Part shown: in pieces, positions 22,680 to 31,019 of the stretch
Layout: each line of letters opens with the position of its first letter
How positions within the stretch are numbered: the stretch's first letter is position 1
DNA from: a virus
DNA length: 34,733 nucleotides
IMG/VR virus record: IMGVR_UViG_3300037189_003543
Location: 1-34,733 of that record
Direction: 5' to 3' (one strand)
Notes under the pieces: model-generated
What the model saw: the letters and a program-made list of their open reading frames with translations, nothing else
Databases searched by the model: none
What the model was told of the DNA's origin: nothing
Program-made: the position numbers and the translations under genes

Positions 22680-24018
22680 ATACGTAACCGTTGACTTTCC
22701 TGAAACCACATTGCCGCCTCAGACGGTTTATAGCCTTACCCTAAAGCAGGCTAGATATGCCCATGAGATTGTGACTGTACGGTTTAAGGACTGGGGTGCA
22801 GACTTTGACGTTGTAAGCCCAGGGTCGCCTGTGCATATTCGTCTTGCCAGTACTACAGATACCAGAGAGTTCTACGGCTACGTACATGACATCAAGGTAG
22901 ATAGAACCCCAGGTAAGTTCTTCAACGAGGTTACCTTTATAAGCGCATCCTTTGCTATGAAGCAGCAACGACAGACTTACTACACGGATGTGACTGCGGA
23001 TATTGTGGTTAAGAACATCGCTGATAGCTACAAGTTTGCCTCATATATTGTGCCTCACCCAAGAGTCTATCCACAGATAGCTCAGGCTGGTCACTCTGAC
23101 TGGGAGATGATGGTTCGTCTAGCTAAGCAATGTGGTTATACCCTGCGCACCCAGAACACAGAGTTGTACTTCCAACCTGTGCTGGATGACTATACAAACT
23201 ATAGAGCTTCAGCCCCTAAGTTCACAATGAGGGACGCTAACCATCCAGATGGCTCTAACCTATACTCATTCAACCCACAGATTAGTGAGTCCATGCCTTA
23301 TGAGGATGCTCAAAAGGCAGCTGTTGCTGTAAGTGGCGTTGATACAGCTTCTGGGGTAGCGATGTCAGTTGCCCAGCAACTACGTAATAAAAAGATTAGG
23401 TCTAAACAGCAGCTTGAGTTCTTTGACAAGTTTGACACTCACACTGTTGCCCCTACTACGCAGGTAGCTCAGTATGAAGCAGAAGCAGCGGAGAACAGAA
23501 ACTACTTCCCTTACCGCGCTAGTGCTGAAGTCTTAGGTACACCTAACCTACGACCAGACATGCCTGTCTTTATTGACGGTGTAGGCAACCCTTACGCTGG
23601 CTATTGGATTGTTCTAGAGGCTGAGCACATGGTAGTTGAGAAGCAAAGAAACGTATACGTCTACACCACCAAGCTAAAGCTAGGCTCCGACTCTTTGGGT
23701 AACGCAGAGACTTGGACTGATACGTTTAACATTCAAGCGCCAGAAGACCTACCTAGAAGAACTATCGTTCCTGGGTTAAAGCAGACTAACATTAAGCCTG
23801 AGACTAAGTTAGATAGCAAGTTTCAAGTTATAACACCGTCTAACAAGGGAAGCTTTGGAACGATTGAAAACCGAGCCAAGGATTCAGATGTAAAAGTTCG
23901 TATGATTGAACCAAGCACTTGGCGAACAACTACCCCTGTCCTAAATCAAGTCTATGAGACAGGTAAGACTAACCCTGCCATCACAGACCGACTAGTAGCA
24001 AAGTATGGATTACTATGA
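22672..24018 (+). CDS. Baseplate hub protein (gp27/gpD-like)
   Basis: This encodes 448 residues. The N-terminus has VYSLTLKQARYAHEIVTVRF and a barrel-type REFYGYVHDIKVDR. Residues about 135-175 carry the hub signature SDWEMMVRLAKQCGYTLRTQ with ELYFQP. A second barrel follows with RASAEVLGTPNLRPDMPVFI and YAGYWIVLEAEHMV. This two-barrel arrangement is that of gp27/gpD/VgrG N-terminal hubs, which form the trimeric ring holding the spike. The LysM gene before it and the OB-fold spike gene after it (ATGA overlap) support the call. Confidence 0.8.
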   Translation: MFKYVTVDFPETTLPPQTVYSLTLKQARYAHEIVTVRFKDWGADFDVVSPGSPVHIRLASTTDTREFYGYVHDIKVDRTPGKFFNEVTFISASFAMKQQRQTYYTDVTADIVVKNIADSYKFASYIVPHPRVYPQIAQAGHSDWEMMVRLAKQCGYTLRTQNTELYFQPVLDDYTNYRASAPKFTMRDANHPDGSNLYSFNPQISESMPYEDAQKAAVAVSGVDTASGVAMSVAQQLRNKKIRSKQQLEFFDKFDTHTVAPTTQVAQYEAEAAENRNYFPYRASAEVLGTPNLRPDMPVFIDGVGNPYAGYWIVLEAEHMVVEKQRNVYVYTTKLKLGSDSLGNAETWTDTFNIQAPEDLPRRTIVPGLKQTNIKPETKLDSKFQVITPSNKGSFGTIENRAKDSDVKVRMIEPSTWRTTTPVLNQVYETGKTNPAITDRLVAKYGLL

Positions 24019-24767
24019 CCGACAAAAGATACTATGGCCTTTATCGGGCCGTCATCGTAGATAACAACGACCCATTAGGCCTTGGTCGCATTACCGTACA
24101 AGTTCCGCAAGTCACGGGGCTTGGGGTAAGCAACTGGATTGAGTCGTGTAGTAATGGCGGTGGGGTTTTTGCAAAGCAAACTCCTTATGGCTCTTTTACT
24201 AGCTACACAACTCAGTATGGTGGCGGAGCTTTAACAGCTGGGTCTGGTAACTCTAACGTTGCTGCCTCCTTGCATCTAGAAGGAGCTTCGGTAGCTTCAG
24301 ATGTATACGTAGCCCCAGACGCAAACGGAGACCCAGCAAGGGTAACGGTAAAATATGCTGGGGTCTACAAGATAGCGTTTGCTGTCCAGATATCTTCAAA
24401 CTCAAATGCCGATGAGACTGTTTCTATATGGTTTAGAAAAAACGGTACCAACGTTATCGGCAGCAACAGCGAAGTCAACATGGTTCCGCGTAAGTCCGCT
24501 AATATTCCGTTTAACATTATTCAAGGTTGGACTACCGTGGTCCCTCTTGCCGCTAATGACTATTACGAGCTTATGTGGTCTACAAGCAATGCTGCTGATG
24601 TAGTTATACAGACATTTCCTACTCAATCAGTTCCTACGCGCCCAACCACAGCCTCTGTATTTTTAACAGTAACTGCTGTAGGAAACGTAGTACCTGCGGT
24701 AGGAGATAATGCGTGGGTTATGTATATGGACGGGGACCCTAACTTCCCAGTCTGGATGGGAGTCTAG
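24015..24767 (+). CDS. OB-fold baseplate spike protein with inserted jelly-roll-like domain
   Basis: This encodes 250 residues. Residues 5-35 (YYGLYRAVIVDNNDPLGLGR, ITVQVPQVTG) are the first half of a gp5/gpV-type OB fold, and residues 225-250 (VPAVGDNAWVMYMDGDPNFP, VWMGV) are the last strands. In usual family members these parts are about 40-60 residues apart; here about 180 residues intervene. The insert has a GVYKIAFAVQ...VSIWFRKNGTNV...LAANDYYELMWST pattern, that of C1q/TNF-like jelly-roll domains seen in phage receptor-binding proteins. The chain ends right at the OB fold, with no lysozyme or needle segment. It probably caps the hub trimer. Confidence 0.7.
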   Translation: MTDKRYYGLYRAVIVDNNDPLGLGRITVQVPQVTGLGVSNWIESCSNGGGVFAKQTPYGSFTSYTTQYGGGALTAGSGNSNVAASLHLEGASVASDVYVAPDANGDPARVTVKYAGVYKIAFAVQISSNSNADETVSIWFRKNGTNVIGSNSEVNMVPRKSANIPFNIIQGWTTVVPLAANDYYELMWSTSNAADVVIQTFPTQSVPTRPTTASVFLTVTAVGNVVPAVGDNAWVMYMDGDPNFPVWMGV

Positions 24768-24768
24768 A

Positions 24769-25176
24769 ATGAGTAAAGCAATATCTATGCCCTTCTCTAT
24801 TAATGAGAGCGGAGGCATTGGGTTCACCGAAGACATGTCAAAGATGTGGCAAGACCGTGTTCTTCTTACAGTTATGACTAACTTGGGTGAGCGCGTAATG
24901 AACCCTGCCTTTGGCAGCAACGTAGGCCTTGCTACTCTTCAAAACGTTAATGATGCTATGACCATCATCCGCCAAGCGGTGACTGTTGCGTTTAGTCGTT
25001 GGTTAATACCGTTGAGCTTGATGTCAGTTAGCGGATATATAGACCCTGTAGACGGATATCTAACCCTAGAGATTATTTATAAGGTAAAAGATACTGACAA
25101 TGGGCAGAGTGTAACGATAAAAACTGCTATCCTAAGCAGAGCTGGAGAAACCCTAGTGGAGGTTGCAAATGGCTGA
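24769..25176 (+). CDS. Baseplate wedge protein, gp25-like
   Basis: This encodes 135 residues. ATG 24769, just after the previous stop, is chosen over an in-frame ATG at 24709 that would overlap the spike gene. The core GGIGFTEDMSKMWQDRVLLT, VMTNLGERVMNPAFGSNV matches the gp25/gpW family, in which the G-R-M-P-FG segment is conserved. The C-terminal half is YLTLEIIYKVKDT-type beta. In T4 and P2 this protein joins the sheath start to the wedge. It overlaps the gp6/J-like gene by eight bases, as is common. Confidence 0.8.
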   Translation: MSKAISMPFSINESGGIGFTEDMSKMWQDRVLLTVMTNLGERVMNPAFGSNVGLATLQNVNDAMTIIRQAVTVAFSRWLIPLSLMSVSGYIDPVDGYLTLEIIYKVKDTDNGQSVTIKTAILSRAGETLVEVANG

Positions 25177-26866
25177 TATTAACTACGTCCCGCAGGTGGA
25201 TTACACCTCTAAGGACTATACCGCCATCAAGGCTGACATGCTAGCTCTTATCCCTAGCTTCCTTCCTGAATGGACAAACCGCGACAGCGCGGACTTTGTC
25301 ATTGGCTTAATTGAGCTCTTCTCTTACATGGGAGATATCCTCAATTACTACATTGACCGCTCGGCTAACGAGGCTTTCATTGGCACAGCCAGCCAACGCG
25401 ACAGCGTCCTTCAGATTGCACGTTTGCTTGGGTATAACCCAACAACCTCTACGGCGTCAACCGTAACATTAACTTTCTATAACTCCTCGGCCTCAGCTAT
25501 CACTGTCCCAGCTAATACTCAGGTAGGCACAACTGCCTCAACGACAACTGGCGCTCAGATAGTCTTTGAGACCAATAGCTCGGTAGTCGTACCAGCCAAG
25601 TCTGGAACTGTTAACGGGCAGAGCACTGTAGTAGCTACTCAAGGTAAGACTGTATCAGGTGAGTCCTTGGGTACCTCTAATGGAGACATTAGCCAGGTCA
25701 AAAAGCTCAACCAGTACCCACTAATCAATGGCTCATTGTCCCTGACTGTTGGCGCTACGCCTTATACACAGGTTCCGTACCTCATTGACTACAACAACTT
25801 TGACCCTGTGTACTCCGTGTACACCAACTCATCAAACTACTCCTATGTTGTCTTTGGTGATGGCATCAGCGGTCGAGTCCCTAACACAGGTGACGCTATT
25901 ACAGCAACCTACCGAATTGGCGGGGGCATAGTAGGAAACGTTGCTATCGGAGCAATCAACACCATTCTTAATAACGTATATAACGGTCTAAGCGTAAAGA
26001 ACTTAGTCGCAGGTACTGGAGGAGCTGACCAAGAAAGCACAGACTCTATCCGTATCAATGCTCCACTAAGCCTTAAGTCTCTTAACCGTGCGGTGTCTCT
26101 TGCGGACTACGCTGCTCTTTGCAAAGCTGCAGGTGTGGCTAAGGCTAGCGCCATCGCAGATGTCTATACAAGTGTGACAGTCTACTTTGCTCCTTACGGA
26201 GACTCTGGAGTTCAGACAGACGGCGTTACTCCATCTACTGTCTTTACAAACACTATCCCTGTGCTTACTAAGTACTTGACAGGTAAAGTGCCAGCTAATA
26301 CAACAGTTACTTTCCAGCCACCGTCATACGTGCCTGTTAACGTAGTAGCTTCTATTACTGTACTTCCTCAGTTTAGAACCAGCTTGGTTACTACAGCGGT
26401 AACAGATGCGCTAGCGCAGTTGTTTGCCTTTGACAACGTAAGCTTCCAAGACAAGATTACTCTTAACGATGTAATGTCAACTATTACAGCTGTAGATGGC
26501 GTAGCCTATGTTCAAGTCTCTAAGCTTGCCCGAAACGACTCTGACCTAACATACACAGTCACCAATAAGGCAGCTAGCGGAACCGTGGCTACCTTAACCG
26601 TAGGAACCCATTCGCTTACTGTAGGTTCAACAGTGCAGGTATCTGGGGTAGACAGCACCTTCAACGGCACCTTTGTTGTAACAGCTGTGGCGTCTACTAC
26701 CTTCTCTTACTCTTTAATTTCAGCCGTAGTGTCATCTACATCCGCAACAGGAACAGCAACACGGCTCACAGTAAATGACGTTGTCTGCGGTGTCAATGAG
26801 ATTCCTCAGCTTAATACTACCTCCCCATTCCCTTCATTAACCTTTACTGGAGGAATTAATAACTAA
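25169..26866 (+). CDS. Baseplate wedge protein, gp6/gpJ-like
   Basis: This encodes 565 residues from ATG 25169; GGAGG at 25158-25162 lies six bases upstream, and the TTG two codons earlier is not needed. The N-terminus (VDYTSKDYTAIKADMLALIP, RDSADFVIGLIELFSYMGDI, LNYYIDRSANEAF) is that of the Baseplate_J family. Middle segments YVVFGDGISGRVPNTGDAIT and SLNRAVSLADYAALCKAAGV are also diagnostic. Near the C-terminus, residues about 470-532 are an added beta module (TVATLTVGTHSLTVGSTVQV ... FSYSL) of the type found in two other proteins of this window. It forms the iris of the wedge ring. The stop shares a base with the next ATG. Confidence 0.88.
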   Translation: MADINYVPQVDYTSKDYTAIKADMLALIPSFLPEWTNRDSADFVIGLIELFSYMGDILNYYIDRSANEAFIGTASQRDSVLQIARLLGYNPTTSTASTVTLTFYNSSASAITVPANTQVGTTASTTTGAQIVFETNSSVVVPAKSGTVNGQSTVVATQGKTVSGESLGTSNGDISQVKKLNQYPLINGSLSLTVGATPYTQVPYLIDYNNFDPVYSVYTNSSNYSYVVFGDGISGRVPNTGDAITATYRIGGGIVGNVAIGAINTILNNVYNGLSVKNLVAGTGGADQESTDSIRINAPLSLKSLNRAVSLADYAALCKAAGVAKASAIADVYTSVTVYFAPYGDSGVQTDGVTPSTVFTNTIPVLTKYLTGKVPANTTVTFQPPSYVPVNVVASITVLPQFRTSLVTTAVTDALAQLFAFDNVSFQDKITLNDVMSTITAVDGVAYVQVSKLARNDSDLTYTVTNKAASGTVATLTVGTHSLTVGSTVQVSGVDSTFNGTFVVTAVASTTFSYSLISAVVSSTSATGTATRLTVNDVVCGVNEIPQLNTTSPFPSLTFTGGINN

Positions 26867-29469
26867 TGGCACGGTATGGGGTTAACTACTACGGCTTAGC
26901 TAAGTACGGTTCTGAAACAACCGTTAGCTACGCCGCTACTGGCTTTTCTGCAACCTCTACTGACTATGGCACTATTAAGCTAAAGTGGAATAGCCCAGTT
27001 GGCAAGTGGTCCAAAATTAAATTGGTCCGTAACAGCTATGGGTTTCCTGTTGACTACCTAGACGGTGAACAACTGGACATCAAGGCTGACGGCAACTTTT
27101 TTGCTTACCAAGAGACTGACCCCACTACTTTTATTGACTCGGGCTTAGCCACTAACGCTTTTTACTACTACTCGCTCTTTGTGTTTGAGCGCGTTAACTT
27201 TACCTGGAAACGCGTAGGAGACATTCTAGGATTAGCTGTAAAGGATTACGGCTATACAGACACTCTTTACAACTACCTACCTGAGGTATACAAGATATCT
27301 ACCACTAATGAGGTTGTAGGTTCTTCTGGTAACGATACTCTCTACAACTTCTTGTCTTTGTTTGGATTCCAACTAAGCCAGTACCACACGTACACCAACT
27401 TATTAGTCAATCGTTATGACACCTCTAAGCTTAATGGGAAGCTGCTTCCCTCTCTTTTGCAGGAGTTGGCTATTGCCTACGAGCCAGAAATCGGTTACCA
27501 ACAATCCCGTATCCTTGCCCGTGATGCTGGCGAGTTGTATAAGGCAAAAGGTAGCTCCGATGGACTTAGAGAGTTCTTAAAGGCATTTACTGGCTGGGCT
27601 ATCCCATCTGCTACAACCACAACCCCACTATCTCCTGTTGAGGGCATCCAAGTTGGGCACAACTTAATGCTTGACTATAACGACTCCTCGTTTGAAGAGT
27701 CTGTGGGCCATTGGCTTAGCGACGGCACATCTGTGCTCTCTTGCCTAAAGCAGAAGAAAATTACTAACTACTCAATGGGTAGCAACATCATCGTTCTTAC
27801 TCTTGGCACGGGCCACGGCTACAAGGTAGGCAATAAGATAACCATTAGCGGTAGCGACTTACCGATTCTTAATACAAACACTGGCGTATCTATTACTGCA
27901 GTTACCTCAACCACCATCACCTTTGCTTACTCAGGCGCTCCTACTATTGCTACTACTAGAGCCTGGAACTACAACACCAATGCTTACCCAACAGTTATGC
28001 CATACCCAGCGCCTTACAATGAGCCAACTGCGTTATCCACTTACCCTAATAGACAAAAAGGAATCTTAGCCGTAACTAACTCCAGCGTTACTGCTGGAAC
28101 TATCAAGGCACTCTGCGGTAATACAGGACTAGCAGTTACAAAGGGAATCCCAGTTACTGCTGGCCTCTCATATGTATTCAGCATCTACACAACTAACTCA
28201 ACCACTAGCCGCAACGTTAGTGCTGGTATCAAGTGGTGCGACCGCTTTGGAGCCGCTATTGGCTCAGACGCGTTTGGAACAGCATTAGCTAGTGGAACAG
28301 CTACCTCATTCACTGTTCGTCCTTATGTAGTATCAACTGCTCCAACAGGCGCTTACTACGCCGTACCTATTATTTCTATTGCAGCAGCTGCTGGTTCAGC
28401 AAGCAATGAGTTCCAGTACTTTGACTGTGCACAGTTTGAGCAGGCTGCGGCTATGACTTCATTTGATGATGCTCGTCAGCTGCACGTCACGTTCAGAGCT
28501 AACCGCATCAATGAGCTCAAGAACCCAAGCTTTGCGCTTATCAGTGGCACTAACGCATCTCCTGTGATTACTCCTTGGTCTGTAACTAATGCAGCAAAAA
28601 CAATTGACCCAGCGCAAGTAATCCCTGGTAACAGCATCTGGTTTACTGCTTATAAGACTCTAACTGGTACCACAGCACGTGTAGAGACTGTATACACTCA
28701 CGACTTTAAGGTTGGAGACGTTGTAAACATTCAATACTTGGGGTCACCGTTTGATGGTGTTCAAACAATTACAGCTGTAGGTGAGAAGTCAACCTCTAAC
28801 AATGCTTACTTTGAGTTCACTACTACCACAGGCACTCTTACTAGAACTGCGGATGTAGATGGCGAAGTATGGCGCTCAGGTAACGCTCTAAAGCTGGTTG
28901 CCTCATCAACAGGTACTGTAAACGTTAAGTCGTGGGATGGCTCAACTACTGCCCAGCAGATGCCTATTTACTACCCAGGTACTTCCTATACCTTTAGCGT
29001 TTATGCGGATAGAGACCAGTACGCTGGGTTTGGAAATGAAGCTAGCGTTACTGCTTACATCACTTGGTACGATATTAGCCATAACGTACTCAGCACATCT
29101 ACTGGAACTACAACATCGGTTAATGGCTATGAAGAGAACTGGACACGCGTATCAGTCACATCTGCTGCACCTTCTACAGCAGCTTACGCAATCGTAGGCA
29201 TCAACTGGGTTACAACGATTAACCACATTCTTTACTTAGACTACGCGCTCTTTGAGCAAGCACCGCTTGTCTATGATTACTTTGACGGTAGCAGTGGGTT
29301 TGGCGATACCACTAACTACACATGGGAAGGCTCAGCTCCTAACGCATCAAGAAGCCACTACTACAAGAACCGTTACGCAATCACCAATAGAGCGGGTAAC
29401 TCCACCTTTATTGACCAGCTACCGCTTGGGTCAACCGTCGCTCTATACCTTGCACAGCCCCAGACTTGA
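26866..29469 (+). CDS. Baseplate/tail protein, gpI-like with carbohydrate-binding-like modules
   Basis: This encodes 867 residues. Residues about 25-125 resemble a fibronectin III domain (IKLKWNSPVGKWSKIKLVRN ... FYYYSLFVFE). Residues about 130-245 are the gpI-like core: DTLYNYLPEVYKIS, LLPSLLQELAIAYEPEIGYQ, and AKGSSDGLREFLKAFTGW. Two beta modules of the HG---G type lie at about 302-362 and 600-655. Two larger modules with NPSF starts, SYVFSIYTTN or SYTFSVYADR strands and DCAQFEQ or DYALFEQ ends resemble CBM4/9-like folds of actinophage minor tail proteins. It probably links wedge and fibres and touches host glycans. Confidence 0.72.
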   Translation: MARYGVNYYGLAKYGSETTVSYAATGFSATSTDYGTIKLKWNSPVGKWSKIKLVRNSYGFPVDYLDGEQLDIKADGNFFAYQETDPTTFIDSGLATNAFYYYSLFVFERVNFTWKRVGDILGLAVKDYGYTDTLYNYLPEVYKISTTNEVVGSSGNDTLYNFLSLFGFQLSQYHTYTNLLVNRYDTSKLNGKLLPSLLQELAIAYEPEIGYQQSRILARDAGELYKAKGSSDGLREFLKAFTGWAIPSATTTTPLSPVEGIQVGHNLMLDYNDSSFEESVGHWLSDGTSVLSCLKQKKITNYSMGSNIIVLTLGTGHGYKVGNKITISGSDLPILNTNTGVSITAVTSTTITFAYSGAPTIATTRAWNYNTNAYPTVMPYPAPYNEPTALSTYPNRQKGILAVTNSSVTAGTIKALCGNTGLAVTKGIPVTAGLSYVFSIYTTNSTTSRNVSAGIKWCDRFGAAIGSDAFGTALASGTATSFTVRPYVVSTAPTGAYYAVPIISIAAAAGSASNEFQYFDCAQFEQAAAMTSFDDARQLHVTFRANRINELKNPSFALISGTNASPVITPWSVTNAAKTIDPAQVIPGNSIWFTAYKTLTGTTARVETVYTHDFKVGDVVNIQYLGSPFDGVQTITAVGEKSTSNNAYFEFTTTTGTLTRTADVDGEVWRSGNALKLVASSTGTVNVKSWDGSTTAQQMPIYYPGTSYTFSVYADRDQYAGFGNEASVTAYITWYDISHNVLSTSTGTTTSVNGYEENWTRVSVTSAAPSTAAYAIVGINWVTTINHILYLDYALFEQAPLVYDYFDGSSGFGDTTNYTWEGSAPNASRSHYYKNRYAITNRAGNSTFIDQLPLGSTVALYLAQPQT

Positions 29470-29480
29470 TGTGCTAGCCT

Positions 29481-29505
29481 AGGCCTCCCCTAACAAGGAG
29501 GTCCT
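29481..29505 (+). promoter_or_regulatory. Hairpin that would sequester the ribosome site of the next gene
   Basis: AGGCCTCC (29481-29488) can pair with GGAGG (29497-29501) and CCT (29503-29505) with a single bulged T, around the loop CCTAACAA. The 3' arm is the whole strong ribosome site AAGGAGGT of the gene starting at 29506. The hairpin could keep translation low on tail transcripts or act as a weak terminator, though no T-run follows. Folding has not been computed. Confidence 0.5.
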
Positions 29506-30222
29506 ATGGACAACAAGTACTATGTGATAGTTGCTGGTAACGGAACCACCAGCCGCGCTAACCTAGAGGCGCTACTCGAAGACCATTTCTACGCTAATGG
29601 AGCAAATGGCATTCTGGTTCTACCTTATAAAGACAAACCAAGCCAGGGCCAGATATTCGCAGCCCAGTTGGCTAAAGACAAAAACAAGGACATCGTTATC
29701 TACACGAAGTCAGATAACTTCTCCAACCTTCCAACAGCCACAGTCATTGATACTCCTATCAGTGCTGATGACTTCTTCAAGACCCTAACAACGGAAAAGG
29801 CTTGCGCCCTTCTGCTGTGGGATGACGAGGACGTTGAGGGTCATAACTACTTTGTAGCCCTTACTGAGGCTGGCATCCCTTGCTTCGACCTAACCGACGG
29901 GCTTAACAAAATCACAAGCAGCGTGGGAGACGTGGTCATTGAGGAACCGTCTGTCCCTGCCCAAGAGCAGATTACGCCTAAAGAGGAGGAAGAGGACGAT
30001 GGGGAAGATGAGGAGGAAGAAGACGACTTCGAGGACGACGGCGAAGAAGAAGACGACGAAGAAGGCGAAGTCTTGGAAGATATCTATTTCGGAATCCAAG
30101 CCATCGCGAAAATCTTCGCGAAAGCCCTAATTGAGGAGATGGGCAATATCAGGCCTCTAGAGGTGCCAGAGGTTACCCCTGAAGATGCCCCTAAAAAGCC
30201 TTCCAAGGGGTCTAAGGCGTGA
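29506..30222 (+). CDS. Protein of unknown function with Rossmann-like start and highly acidic segment
   Basis: This encodes 238 residues. Residues 1-135 alternate strands and helices (YYVIVAGNGTTSRANLEALL, GILVLPYKD, DIVIYTKSDN, ACALLLWDDEDVEGHNYFVA, GIPCFDLTDGL), like a small Rossmann-type nucleotide-binding fold. I recall similar proteins in actinobacteriophages, where function is unknown. Residues about 159-193 are almost all Glu/Asp. A helix IYFGIQAIAKIFAKALIEEM follows, then a Lys/Pro end. It is the first gene after the tail operon and leads the replication block. The acidic part could mimic DNA or bind a basic protein; both are guesses. Confidence 0.65.
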   Translation: MDNKYYVIVAGNGTTSRANLEALLEDHFYANGANGILVLPYKDKPSQGQIFAAQLAKDKNKDIVIYTKSDNFSNLPTATVIDTPISADDFFKTLTTEKACALLLWDDEDVEGHNYFVALTEAGIPCFDLTDGLNKITSSVGDVVIEEPSVPAQEQITPKEEEEDDGEDEEEEDDFEDDGEEEDDEEGEVLEDIYFGIQAIAKIFAKALIEEMGNIRPLEVPEVTPEDAPKKPSKGSKA

Positions 30223-31019
30223 TTACAGCCCGAGCCCTAGGGGTATACGTGTATCTCAAGGCCTCAGGGGCCCATATAAGCTCTGAGAACCTTTCTTCCA
30301 TTTTTCCTGAGGGTCGGAAGGCTATGATGACTGCCCTCAGAGAGCTTAGGGAAGCTGGCCTGATAGTCACCTCCCGACAGCTGGTAAACGGCAAGTTTGT
30401 AACCCAGTCTTATCTAAATGGGAGTCCCGAAAAGGAACTCCTGTTACAGCAGAATATGCAGAATAGCAATAAATCCTTATTAGCTTATTCATTTAATAGT
30501 AAACCGAATAGCGAACGGAGTTCGCGGGAGGGTATCTTGGAATACTACGAGACAGAAGAAGAGCGGCTTGAGGCCAAGCGGAAACACGACCAGCGTAAGC
30601 ATGAAGAGAAGATGGAAGCCTATGAGGCTAGACGTCAGGACCGTATGGTTAAGCGCGATAGGGCTAACGCAGCGGGCTGGTCGTCTACAGACTCGGCGTT
30701 TGAGTTCGCTGAGCAGATGCACAACCTGTGGCATATCCAGCCTTGGGAGGTTACTCGCTCTCGGTTCCGTTACGCGTTAGACGCTAAACGTAAGGAGTAC
30801 AACACCGACGGTACTGTTGAGGCTGTAATGATGGAGCTTTACTTCTCTAAGCTTAAGCACGACACCAAGATATCCGACCCTGAAAAGGTTTGGAAGATGT
30901 TCATTGTCCAGTTCAGTAACTTACTAACTGAGGCGCAACGTGTTATGGTCACACCTGAAGACGTCATTGCCGAGAAGGATAAAGGCAAGCACACCTTAGA
31001 TTGGATGGATGATGTTTAA
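30219..31019 (+). CDS. Winged-helix replication-associated protein
   Basis: This encodes 266 residues from GTG 30219, overlapping the preceding stop (GTGA). Residues 1-60 form a winged helix-turn-helix: TARALGVYVYLKASGAHISS, then IFPEGRKAMMTALRELREAG and LIVTSRQLV as the wing. Residues about 108-150 are a highly charged helix or coiled coil (EEERLEAKRKHDQRKHEEKM). The C-terminal third is helical, with WHIQPWEVTRSRFRYALDAK. Its place right before a DnaC-like loader suggests an origin-binding or DnaD/DnaT-like role. A transcription regulator is the alternative. Confidence 0.6.
   Translation: MITARALGVYVYLKASGAHISSENLSSIFPEGRKAMMTALRELREAGLIVTSRQLVNGKFVTQSYLNGSPEKELLLQQNMQNSNKSLLAYSFNSKPNSERSSREGILEYYETEEERLEAKRKHDQRKHEEKMEAYEARRQDRMVKRDRANAAGWSSTDSAFEFAEQMHNLWHIQPWEVTRSRFRYALDAKRKEYNTDGTVEAVMMELYFSKLKHDTKISDPEKVWKMFIVQFSNLLTEAQRVMVTPEDVIAEKDKGKHTLDWMDDV

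Noticed and set aside
29939-30130. Plus-strand Lys/Arg-rich open frame
   Set aside because: It arises from reading GAGGAAGA-type codons of the acidic tract one base shifted; no start signal is present.
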